Shown: in pieces, positions 9,804-17,172 of the stretch
Position numbering within the stretch: position 1 is the stretch's first letter
How the letters are laid out: the number at the start of each line of letters is the position of its first letter
Source: Burkholderiales bacterium
GTDB lineage: Bacteria > Pseudomonadota > Gammaproteobacteria > Burkholderiales > Casimicrobiaceae
NCBI GenBank assembly: GCA_020853025.1
Contig: JADYZP010000039.1
Location: forward strand, 1-64,000
Direction of reading: 5' to 3'
Length of the DNA stretch: 64,000 bases
Notes under the pieces: generated by a model
Told to the model about the DNA's origin: nothing
Databases searched by the model: none
What the model saw: the letters and a program-made list of their open reading frames with translations, nothing else
Translations under genes and position numbers: made by a program

Positions 9804-11078
9804 CTATCTGCGCCCGGCATCGCGTTCGCGCACCAGCCAGGTGGCGGCGGCGCCAAAGGCCGCGGTGCCCGCGAGCAGCCACAGTGCCGGATCCCAGGCC
9901 TGTGTGGCGGTCGTCGCGACGCGCCCGCGGTCGAGCAGCATGCCCAAGAGCGGCTGCAGGATGCCCACACCGAGGAAGATCCCGAGGTTGACGACCGACG
10001 TCGCCATTCCGGAATGCTCGGGCCGGTTGACTTCCTTCGCGACCGCCCATGACAAAGTGAAGCCCGGGGTCAGCAGCCCCATGCCAAACGACCAGGCGAG
10101 CGTGGCGGGCAGTGGCCAGACCGCGTGCATCAACCACGGCAGCCACGACAGTGAATAAAGCAGCGTGCAGGCGCGCATCAGTCCACGGCGGCTGCCCAGC
10201 CGGTCGGACAGCACGCCGATGGCGACCGATCCGAAGGCCACACCGAGCAGCAGCAGACTCGCATGCTGCGCGGCGGCGACACGCGTCATGCCGTGAACGT
10301 CGACCAGGTACGGAACCGCCCACAAGCCGGCGAAGGCGAGATAGCTGCCGCCGATGCCGAAGTTGACGAAGAATCCGGGCCAGGTCGCCGGATTGCGTAG
10401 CACTTGCGCGAGCGCGCGCGACCAATGCACGCCCATCACGCCGGCGCCCGCATGAGGATTCACCGGCGCGAAGCCCAGATCCTGCGGGCGATCGCGCAAC
10501 CAGATCCAGGTGGCGATGCCCAGTGCGAACGACAGCGCGGCGAGCGCGACGAACACGCCGCGCCACGACGTCTGCGTGACCAGCCAGGCCAGCGGTGCGC
10601 CGGCGATCACGGCCCCCATGTTGCCAGCGAACATCGTGATGCCGTTCAGGGTGGCAAAGCGGTTGGGCGGGAACCACACGGCGCTGACCTTGAGGATCGC
10701 GATGAACGCGACCGAGACGCCGACACCGACCAGCGTGCGACCGGCCGCCGCGATCCCCCACGTTGGCGCCAGCGCGAAGGCGAGCGAACCTGCACCGGCG
10801 ATCAGCGAGCCGCCGGCGAGGATCCGGCGCGGTCCTGCCGTGTCGGCGAGCACGCCGACGGGAATCTGCAGCAGCATGTAGACGGAGAAGTAGGTCGCGG
10901 CGAGCGTGCCCAAGGTGGCCGCGTTGATCGCGAACGCATGGGTGAGTTCAGCGGCGATCGCCGCCGGCGCAGTGCGGTGAAAAAACGACAGCAGGAAGCT
11001 CAGCAGCACGATGCCGAACACGATGCGGCGGGTGCGCAGGAACCGGGCGTCGTCGACGCCGGAAGGGTGATGCGGCAT
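9804..11078 (-). CDS. MFS transporter
   Basis: The 424-residue protein has about twelve hydrophobic helices. The loop 2-3 signature is recognisable as GVLADTAGPRRILAGG and its second-half counterpart as GVLSDRLGSRRGLM. A WIWLRDRPQDLGFAPV loop precedes the central linker, as in the sugar-phosphate/organophosphate permease-like branch. Substrate cannot be inferred. The ATG at 11078 is only 30 bp from the divergent ubiD start, and the gap is almost wholly a perfect inverted repeat. Downstream, 111 bp separate it from the convergent glycosylase gene with no clear terminator. Confidence 0.85.
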   Translation of the reverse strand: MPHHPSGVDDARFLRTRRIVFGIVLLSFLLSFFHRTAPAAIAAELTHAFAINAATLGTLAATYFSVYMLLQIPVGVLADTAGPRRILAGGSLIAGAGSLAFALAPTWGIAAAGRTLVGVGVSVAFIAILKVSAVWFPPNRFATLNGITMFAGNMGAVIAGAPLAWLVTQTSWRGVFVALAALSFALGIATWIWLRDRPQDLGFAPVNPHAGAGVMGVHWSRALAQVLRNPATWPGFFVNFGIGGSYLAFAGLWAVPYLVDVHGMTRVAAAQHASLLLLGVAFGSVAIGVLSDRLGSRRGLMRACTLLYSLSWLPWLMHAVWPLPATLAWSFGMGLLTPGFTLSWAVAKEVNRPEHSGMATSVVNLGIFLGVGILQPLLGMLLDRGRVATTATQAWDPALWLLAGTAAFGAAATWLVRERDAGRR

Positions 11079-11082
11079 TCGG

Positions 11083-11104
11083 CATTGTAGCTTTGGCTAC
11101 AATG
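11083..11104. promoter_or_regulatory. Perfect 9-bp inverted repeat between MFS and ubiD starts
   Basis: CATTGTAGC (11083-11091) and GCTACAATG (11096-11104) are exact complements around a TTTG spacer, filling most of the 30-bp divergent gap. Each arm contains TACAAT, a good -10 box, pointing outwards on its own strand. From that position transcription would begin almost at each start codon. The site could be back-to-back -10 elements giving leaderless messages, an operator, or both. Confidence 0.5.
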
Positions 11105-11108
11105 CGGG

Positions 11109-12638
11109 ATGCCCTACCGCGACCTTCGCGACTTCCTGACGCAGCTCGAGGCGCGCGGCGAACTGAAGCGTGTCGACCTGCCTGTCGACCCGTACCTGGA
11201 AATGACAGGGCTGTGCGACCGTGTGCTGAAGGCCGGCGGCCCGGCGCTCTTGTTCATGCAGCCGAAGGGCGGCTGCCGGGCGCCGAACGGCGAATCGATC
11301 CCGGTGCTCGGCAATCTCTTCGGCACTCCGCAGCGCGTCGCGCGCGCGATGGGTGTGGGAGGCGATGCCTGGCGCGAATCGCTGCGCGAGATCGGCCGCC
11401 TGCTCGCTTTTCTCAAGGAGCCCGAGCCGCCGAAGGGCCTGAAGGATGCGTGGCAGACGACGCGCCCGTTGTTCCTGAAGGTGCTCGACATGGCGCCGAA
11501 GCTTCGCAACACCGGTCCCTGCCAGGATGTCGTGTGGGAGGGTGCCGACGTCGACCTCGCGCGGCTGCCGGTCCAGACCTGCTGGCCGGGTGACGCCGGG
11601 CCGCTTATCACCTGGGGCCTGACCGTCACCCGCGGCCCGCACAGGAAAAGGCAAAACCTCGGCATCTACCGGCAGCAAGTGTTGCAAACCGAGCGCCCGC
11701 ACAACAAGGTCATCATGCGCTGGCTCGCCCATCGCGGAGGCGCACTCGACTTCCGCGATCACGCGCTCGCGCATCCGGGTTCGCCGTTCCCCGTGGCGGT
11801 TGCGCTCGGTGCCGATCCGGCGACGATCCTCGGGGCGGTGACGCCAGTGCCGGATTCACTGTCCGAATACCAGTTTGCCGGGCTGCTGCGCGGCGCGCGT
11901 ACCGAGATCGTCCGTTGCCAATCGCACGACCTGTCGGTGCCGGCCAGCGCTGAGATCGTGCTCGAAGGATTCATCCAGCCCGACGCCGCCGACCCCACCG
12001 GCTACGAAACCGCTTTGGAAGGTCCGTTCGGTGACCATACCGGGTACTACAACGACGTCGAGCGACACCCGGTGCTGACACTCGAACGCATCACGCTGCG
12101 CCACGACCCGATCTATCACTCGACCTACACCGGCAAGCCGCCGGACGAGCCAGCGGTGCTCGGAGTCGCACTGAACGAGGTGTTCGTTCCGCTGCTAGCG
12201 AAGCAGTTTCCGGAGATCACGGATTTCTACCTGCCACCCGAGGGCTGCTCGTATCGTCTGGCGGTGGTGTCGATGAAGAAGCAGTATCCGGGGCACGCCA
12301 AGCGTGTGATGTTCGGCGTCTGGAGCTTCCTGCGGCAGTTCATGTACACGAAATTCATCATCGTCACCGACGACGACGTCGACATCCGCGACTGGAAGGA
12401 TGTAGTGTGGGCGCTGACTACGCGCGTGGATCCGGCGCGCGACACGCTGCTCGTCGAGTCGACGCCGATCGACACGCTGGACTTTGCGTCGCCGGTGCCG
12501 GGACTCGGCAGCAAGATGGGCATCGACGCCACGCACAAGTGGCCGGGGGAGACGACGCGCAACTGGGGTCGCGCGATCGCCACGGACTCGGCGGTGGCTG
12601 CGCGCGTCGACGCGCTGTACCGGGAGTTGGGACTCTAG
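11109..12638 (+). CDS. ubiD: 4-hydroxy-3-polyprenylbenzoate decarboxylase
   Basis: UbiD is the prenylated-FMN dependent decarboxylase that follows UbiA in ubiquinone synthesis. The 509-residue sequence starts with [19 protein letters not shown]. It has ENTGPCQD-like and [14 protein letters not shown] segments, the active-site region [15 protein letters not shown], and the conserved [10 protein letters not shown]. Length is at the upper end for the family. The start ATG is 5 nt after an inverted repeat with no obvious Shine-Dalgarno sequence. The UbiX flavin prenyltransferase it needs is not in the window. It ends 4 nt inside the convergent yqjK-like gene. Confidence 0.95.
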   Translation: MPYRDLRDFLTQLEARGELKRVDLPVDPYLEMTGLCDRVLKAGGPALLFMQPKGGCRAPNGESIPVLGNLFGTPQRVARAMGVGGDAWRESLREIGRLLAFLKEPEPPKGLKDAWQTTRPLFLKVLDMAPKLRNTGPCQDVVWEGADVDLARLPVQTCWPGDAGPLITWGLTVTRGPHRKRQNLGIYRQQVLQTERPHNKVIMRWLAHRGGALDFRDHALAHPGSPFPVAVALGADPATILGAVTPVPDSLSEYQFAGLLRGARTEIVRCQSHDLSVPASAEIVLEGFIQPDAADPTGYETALEGPFGDHTGYYNDVERHPVLTLERITLRHDPIYHSTYTGKPPDEPAVLGVALNEVFVPLLAKQFPEITDFYLPPEGCSYRLAVVSMKKQYPGHAKRVMFGVWSFLRQFMYTKFIIVTDDDVDIRDWKDVVWALTTRVDPARDTLLVESTPIDTLDFASPVPGLGSKMGIDATHKWPGETTRNWGRAIATDSAVAARVDALYRELGL

Positions 12639-12907
12639 CGCGCCCGCCAGGCGCGCAACAGCCGCAGCACCATGGCGACCATCGACAGCTTGCGCAGCGC
12701 GCCGCGCAGCCGACCGGCGCCGGCCAGCGGCAACGCGAGCCCGATCAGCGTCGCCGCGATCGAGCGCGAAGCGGAACTGCGTTCTGCAGGCGCCGGCGGC
12801 GAGACGGCCCGTCGCGCGGCATGCCAGGCGAGCATCGCCTGCATCCGCTGCAGGTCGGACTGCGCGATAAGGCGCGCTTTGCGTTCGGCGAGGTCGGCGG
12901 CGGTCAT
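12635..12907 (-). CDS. YqjK-like small protein
   Basis: The ATG at 12907 gives 90 residues. The N-terminal half is charged and helical ([21 protein letters not shown]), followed by a short hydrophobic stretch and a basic end. This pattern and its position after a yqjD-type and a yqjE-type gene fit the YqjK family of unknown function. It overlaps the yqjE-like gene by 4 nt (12904-12907) and so is coupled to it. The last codons overlap the end of ubiD on the other strand. Confidence 0.65.
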   Translation of the reverse strand: MTAADLAERKARLIAQSDLQRMQAMLAWHAARRAVSPPAPAERSSASRSIAATLIGLALPLAGAGRLRGALRKLSMVAMVLRLLRAWRAR

Positions 12908-13320
12908 TGCGAAGCCGGTGGGTTGAGCGTGCGTGAGAGCGCAGCGCGGTCCTTTTCGAGCTCTTCCATGCTGGCTGCGAACGGGGTGGCCGCCGTGTTG
13001 GCGATTTCTGCGCGGCGCCACAGAAGGACCGCGCCGGCGATCGCGAACACGACCATGACGCCGATGACGGCGGAGAGCCGGTAGGTCTCCCAGAAGTAGA
13101 TGACGACTGCCGCCCCGGCGAAAAGCAGCGCAAACAGCAGGCAGCCGACACCCGCCAGCAACAGCATCAGCTGATGGCTCAGGCGTTCGCGCTCCTCGCT
13201 GTATTCGAGGGTCGCGAGTTCGAACCGTGTACGCAGAAGTCCCAGCAGCGCATCGGCGAGCCGCGCAAGCGCACCGCGCAGCGTGATGCTGCCTGCGTCG
13301 CGATCCGCGGCGTCGCTCAT
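12904..13320 (-). CDS. YqjE/phage-holin-family inner membrane protein
   Basis: The 138-residue protein has a helical N-terminus (LADALLGLLRTRFELATLEY), two membrane helices separated by a short turn with YFWETYRL, and a charged C-terminus. This is the usual form of YqjE (Pfam holin 3_6 superfamily), an inner-membrane stress protein. It sits between yqjD- and yqjK-like genes as in other Proteobacteria. No lytic role is implied by the holin name. Confidence 0.8.
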   Translation of the reverse strand: MSDAADRDAGSITLRGALARLADALLGLLRTRFELATLEYSEERERLSHQLMLLLAGVGCLLFALLFAGAAVVIYFWETYRLSAVIGVMVVFAIAGAVLLWRRAEIANTAATPFAASMEELEKDRAALSRTLNPPASQ

Positions 13321-13345
13321 CGGTCGCCGGCCGGGATCCGGGATG

Positions 13346-13651
13346 TCACCGGCGATTCATCAGCAGGCCGACCGCGAAGCCGATGCCGGCTGCGAGGCCG
13401 ATCGCCTGCCACGGATGGTCGTGCACGTAGTCGTCGGTGACGCGCGCGGCGGCTTTGGCGCGATCGATCGCCTCGCCTTCGAGTTCCTGCAGCTTGAGCT
13501 TGGCCGAGAGCAGACGGGCTTCGACCTGCGAGCGCAGGTCGCGCGCCTTGTCGCCGGTTTCCTTGGTAGCTTTGTCGAGCAGCGTCTCCGCTTCGGAAAG
13601 CACGGAGGAGAATTCGTCGACGAGCTTGTCGCGGGTGGTGTCGATGGTCAT
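13346..13651 (-). CDS. ElaB/YqjD-family ribosome-associated membrane protein
   Basis: I take the ATG at 13651, giving 101 residues; an upstream GTG-type extension is proline-rich and unlike the family. A long amphipathic helix (TRDKLVDEFSSVLSEAETLL) leads to DDYVHDHPWQAIGLAAGIGFAVGLL, the conserved DUF883 tail with a C-terminal membrane anchor. Known relatives bind ribosomes at the membrane in stationary phase. The 5' region has a TATAAT box and an 18-bp palindrome, suggesting regulated expression of the yqjDEK group. Confidence 0.85.
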   Translation of the reverse strand: MTIDTTRDKLVDEFSSVLSEAETLLDKATKETGDKARDLRSQVEARLLSAKLKLQELEGEAIDRAKAAARVTDDYVHDHPWQAIGLAAGIGFAVGLLMNRR

Positions 13652-13682
13652 GTCGTCGGTCCCTGGTTGATCGTGCGGTGGG

Positions 13683-13713
13683 CGCGTTGCCGGCAACGCG
13701 GACACCCATTATA
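13683..13713 (-). promoter_or_regulatory. Promoter -10 box and 18-bp palindrome before yqjD-like gene
   Basis: On the minus strand a consensus TATAAT lies at 13713-13708. Just downstream, CGCGTTGCCGGCAACGCG at 13683-13700 is a perfect palindrome that would fall at the start of the transcript. It could be an operator or a 5' hairpin. The gene starts at 13651. No clear -35 box is visible. The remaining 255 bp up to the next gene at 13969 show no recognisable gene. Confidence 0.45.
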
Positions 13714-13968
13714 ACGAGGGACCCTGGGGCTGTGTCGCTTGTGGGCATCTGCGCGATATTCGCCCGGGATTTGCGTATGGCCCGGCCGGCGGAAGGATCG
13801 GAGGCGATCGACGGTACCGCGCCGCCGCCGGTCGCGCGCATGGGCAGTCGAGGGAGCCGTATGCGCAGCCGGTCGCGCCCAGGCGCCTTCTGCGCCACCC
13901 GCTATTGACCTGACAGGTTTCCGGCCTCATCTTTTGCGGTACGGGCGCCGACGTGCGGCGCGTAACGC

Positions 13969-14406
13969 ATGGAGTTGATGGCCATGGCCGATTTCCCCGC
14001 CCCGCAATCCGCGCCCGGTGCATCCACCGTGCCCGTCACCGCCGGGGTGCTCGCCTATGCGCTGTACGCCATCGCGGCGATCATCGGGCTGGCGTCGTCC
14101 GGCCTGCCGCTGATCGCGCCGCTGACCGGAGTCCTGGGCATCATCGGCGTCATCGTCTGCTACGTGAAAAAGGACGATGCGGCCGGGACCTGGGTGGCGT
14201 CGCACTTCACCTGGCTCATCCGCACTTTCTGGTGGTCGCTGCTGTGGGCGATCCTGGGCTGGGTGGTATTTTTCACGCTCGGGCTCATTCTGATCGGCAT
14301 CCCGATCGCGCTGGCGATCTGGTTCTTCGCCGGCCTGTGGGTGATCTACCGCGTGCTGCGCGGCTACCTGCTGTACAAGGAAAGCCGGCCGATCCCCGGG
14401 GTGTGA
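13969..14406 (+). CDS. DUF4870-like small membrane protein
   Basis: The 145-residue protein has three or four hydrophobic helices. A short polar N-terminus comes first, then VLAYALYAIAAIIGLASSGLPLIAPL, a KKDDAAGTWVASHFTWLIRTFWW loop and two further helices. The ASHFTWLIRTFWW pattern is typical of DUF4870/TM2-adjacent small membrane proteins of unknown function. Three ATGs (13969, 13978, 13984) are possible starts. It is monocistronic, facing the end of dacB 6 nt downstream. Confidence 0.65.
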   Translation: MELMAMADFPAPQSAPGASTVPVTAGVLAYALYAIAAIIGLASSGLPLIAPLTGVLGIIGVIVCYVKKDDAAGTWVASHFTWLIRTFWWSLLWAILGWVVFFTLGLILIGIPIALAIWFFAGLWVIYRVLRGYLLYKESRPIPGV

Positions 14407-14412
14407 ACGTCG

Positions 14413-15855
14413 CTAGCGCCGCAAAGCGGGGTCCCAGTGCCCAGCCTTCTGGTAGACCCACTGCACCAGGTATTCGAGTGCCGCGGCGCCCCGCGCGGCG
14501 TTCGGGTGGTTGATGATCGCCACGACGATGAAGCGACGCCCCCGTTCGTCGAACACGTAGCCGGCGAGCGCGCGCACGCCTTCGAGTGAGCCGGTCTTCA
14601 GCAGCGCCTGTCCGGCGGCTGCGCCGTTGCGGAAGCGCTTTTGCAGCGTGCCGTCGACCGCCGCGACGGCGAGCGAACTGACGAAGTCCTCGCGCACCAG
14701 ACTCGCGTCGGCTGCCGCGAGCAGCCGCGCCAGGCCTCCGGCAGTGATGCGCCCGCGGCGCGACAGCCCCGAACCATTGTCGAGCACGAGTCCGGGCAGC
14801 GAAAGTTTCTTGTCCCTGAGCCAGCGTTCGACGACGTCGATCGCCAGCGCCGGCGTCGCAGGGGGTGGATGGCGCGCGGTCGCCAGCGTCAGGAAAACCT
14901 GCCGCGCCATGACGTTGTTCGACAGCTTGTTGATGTCGCGGACGATGTCGTGGAGCGGCAGCGATTCCATCGTTGCGAAGGGCGTCACTCCGCGCGGCGC
15001 TGCGCCTTCGCGCACACCGCCGTCGAAGCGTCCGCCCTTGTCCCGGAAGTATGCGGTGAACATGCCGTGCACGTAGTGCGGCGTATCGAGCAGCGCGACG
15101 TACCATTCGCGCTCGCCGCAGCCGCGCGGATAACGTCCCGGAAACGCCGCAGAGGCCGTAACGCCGAGGTTGACGTACTGCGCGGCGAGCGAGGTGCGCC
15201 AATCGCCGCAGTTGCCGTTGGCCAACTGCGGCATGGTGTCCAGCGCGATCTCCGGCAGCGGCGGCTCGGCTTTGACAGCGACCGCGTTGCGCGCGACGTC
15301 CGGGGAGAAGCTGAAGCGCACCGAGTTGAAGTTCACGAGCAGCGCGTCGGGTCCGACGTTGTAGGGACGCAGCGGCTCGGCGTCGAACGCCGCCGGATCG
15401 TGCCGCTCGAGTTTGAAATACGACCGGTCGAGCACCAGGTCCCCGTCCACTCGCTGCAAGCCGCGGCGGCGCAGATCGGCCATGAACGCCTGCCACTGCT
15501 CGATGGTGATCTTCGGATCGCCGTTGCCCTTCAAGACCAGGTTGCCGGCGAGCGTACCCGTGCTGCCGAGCGTCCCGTCGAGGTACGCCTCGGTCTTCCA
15601 CCGGTAGTCGCGGCCCAGCAACTCGAGCGCGGCAAAGGTCGTCACCAGTTTCATCACCGACGCCGGGTTGAGTGGGCGCTCGGCGTCGTGCGTGAACAGG
15701 GGCTGCGGGTGGCCGGACTCGCGTACGACGACCGCTACGCTGGAAAGTGGAATGCCGGTATCGTGGAAGGCACGTGCCACGCCGCCCGGCAGCGCCGCCT
15801 GCGCGGCGGTTGCGATGACGCCGGCAAGCACGACCACAAGACGCAGTGGTTTCAT
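14413..15855 (-). CDS. dacB: D-alanyl-D-alanine carboxypeptidase/endopeptidase (PBP4)
   Basis: A signal peptide (about residues 1-20, cleaved after AAQA) is followed by a class C low-molecular-weight penicillin-binding protein. The catalytic triad motifs are SVMK (S66-K69), SNN (312-314) and KTG (420-422). The long insert between SxxK and SNN is the extra domain of PBP4-type enzymes, and 480 residues is the usual size. It trims and cuts peptidoglycan cross-links in the periplasm. bioA lies 9 bp upstream on the same strand, but there is no functional link. Confidence 0.93.
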   Translation of the reverse strand: MKPLRLVVVLAGVIATAAQAALPGGVARAFHDTGIPLSSVAVVVRESGHPQPLFTHDAERPLNPASVMKLVTTFAALELLGRDYRWKTEAYLDGTLGSTGTLAGNLVLKGNGDPKITIEQWQAFMADLRRRGLQRVDGDLVLDRSYFKLERHDPAAFDAEPLRPYNVGPDALLVNFNSVRFSFSPDVARNAVAVKAEPPLPEIALDTMPQLANGNCGDWRTSLAAQYVNLGVTASAAFPGRYPRGCGEREWYVALLDTPHYVHGMFTAYFRDKGGRFDGGVREGAAPRGVTPFATMESLPLHDIVRDINKLSNNVMARQVFLTLATARHPPPATPALAIDVVERWLRDKKLSLPGLVLDNGSGLSRRGRITAGGLARLLAAADASLVREDFVSSLAVAAVDGTLQKRFRNGAAAGQALLKTGSLEGVRALAGYVFDERGRRFIVVAIINHPNAARGAAALEYLVQWVYQKAGHWDPALRR

Positions 15856-15864
15856 CCGGAGCGT

Positions 15865-17172
15865 TCAGGCATCGTCGAGAATCATCCGCAAGCGATTGGC
15901 GAGCAGCGACATCTCATCGTCGGTCACGATGTACGGCGGCATCAGGTACAGCGTACGACCGATCGGCCGCAACAGGAGTTCGGCCTCCAGAGCGCGGGAA
16001 AAGCACCAGCGCGGAAAGTCGTCGCGCATCGTGTCGACCTCCCAGGCGAAGATCATGCCGCGCTGCCGAAAATCGCGAACGCGGGAATGCGTGGCGACGG
16101 GCGTCAGGATCGCCGACCAGCGTTGCGCGCGTTCACGGTTGGCGGCGACGACGTCGTCGTCGCGGAATATGTCCAGCACCGCCAGCGCCGCCCGACAGGC
16201 GAGCGGATTGCCGGTGTAGGAGTGCGAATGCAGGAAGCCGCGCGCAACGTCGTCGTCGTAGAACGCCGCATAGACTTCGTCGGTCGTCAGCACGCAGGAT
16301 AGCGGCAGGTAGCCGCCGGTGATGCCCTTGGACAGGCACAGAAAGTCCGGCGCCGGCGCACCCGCCTGCTCCCACGCGAACAGCGTGCCGGTGCGCCCGA
16401 ACCCGGTCATGATCTCGTCGGCGATCAGGTGGACGCCGTGCGCGGCCGTGATCGCGCGCGCCAGCGTGAGGTATTCGGGGTCGTACATGACCATCCCGGA
16501 TGCGCCCTGCACCAGCGGTTCGACGATCAGCGCCGCGGTCGTCGCGTGATGCCGCCCAAGATGCGCGTCGAGCGCGGCGGCGGCTTCCTCGATGCCGATG
16601 CCGCGGCGCGGGTCCGGGCAGGGGACGAGCGCATTGGTGTTGAGCAGCGGCGCGTAGGTGTCGCGGAAGATCGCAACGTCGGTCACCGCCAGCGCGCCAA
16701 GCGTTTCCCCGTGATAGCTGCCGGTGAGGCTCACGAAACCGCGCTTGTCGGGGAAGCCGCGGTTGCGCCAGTAGTGAAAGCTCATCTTCAGCGCGATTTC
16801 GGTGGCCGACGCCCCGTCGGAGCCGTAGAACGCGTGGCCGAGGCCGGCCGGCGCAAGCGCGGCGAGACGTTCGGAGAGTTCGACCACCGGGCGATGCGTG
16901 AATCCCGCAAGCATCACGTGGTCGAGCGTGTCGAGTTGGTCGTGCAGAGCGGCGTTGATGCGCGCATTGGCGTGGCCGAAGAGGTTGACCCACCACGAGC
17001 TCACCGCGTCCAGGTAGCGATTGCCGTCGAAGTCGTAGAGCCAGGCGCCGGCGCCGCGTGCGATCGGCACCAGCGGCAGCGTTTCGTGCTGCTTCATCTG
17101 CGTGCATGGATGCCAGACGGCAGCGCGGCTGCGCGCCAGCCATTGCGCGTTTTTCCCGACTGGCGCTATCAC
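15865..17172 (-). CDS. bioA: Adenosylmethionine-8-amino-7-oxononanoate aminotransferase
   Basis: BioA is the PLP-dependent transaminase of biotin synthesis that uses S-adenosylmethionine as amino donor. The N-terminal VWHPCTQM, SSWWVNLFGHAN, YGSDGASATEIALKM and the PLP lysine K282 (LSKGITGG) are all present. I place the start at a GTG at 17172, overlapping the patatin stop as GTGA; this gives 435 residues, close to the E. coli length. No other bio genes are nearby, so biotin synthesis must be encoded at several loci. Confidence 0.93.
   Translation of the reverse strand: MIAPVGKNAQWLARSRAAVWHPCTQMKQHETLPLVPIARGAGAWLYDFDGNRYLDAVSSWWVNLFGHANARINAALHDQLDTLDHVMLAGFTHRPVVELSERLAALAPAGLGHAFYGSDGASATEIALKMSFHYWRNRGFPDKRGFVSLTGSYHGETLGALAVTDVAIFRDTYAPLLNTNALVPCPDPRRGIGIEEAAAALDAHLGRHHATTAALIVEPLVQGASGMVMYDPEYLTLARAITAAHGVHLIADEIMTGFGRTGTLFAWEQAGAPAPDFLCLSKGITGGYLPLSCVLTTDEVYAAFYDDDVARGFLHSHSYTGNPLACRAALAVLDIFRDDDVVAANRERAQRWSAILTPVATHSRVRDFRQRGMIFAWEVDTMRDDFPRWCFSRALEAELLLRPIGRTLYLMPPYIVTDDEMSLLANRLRMILDDA

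Noticed and set aside
12904-13320. Phage holin indicating a prophage
   Set aside because: The holin-family label is shared with YqjE, and its neighbours are yqjD and yqjK types. No phage genes are near.
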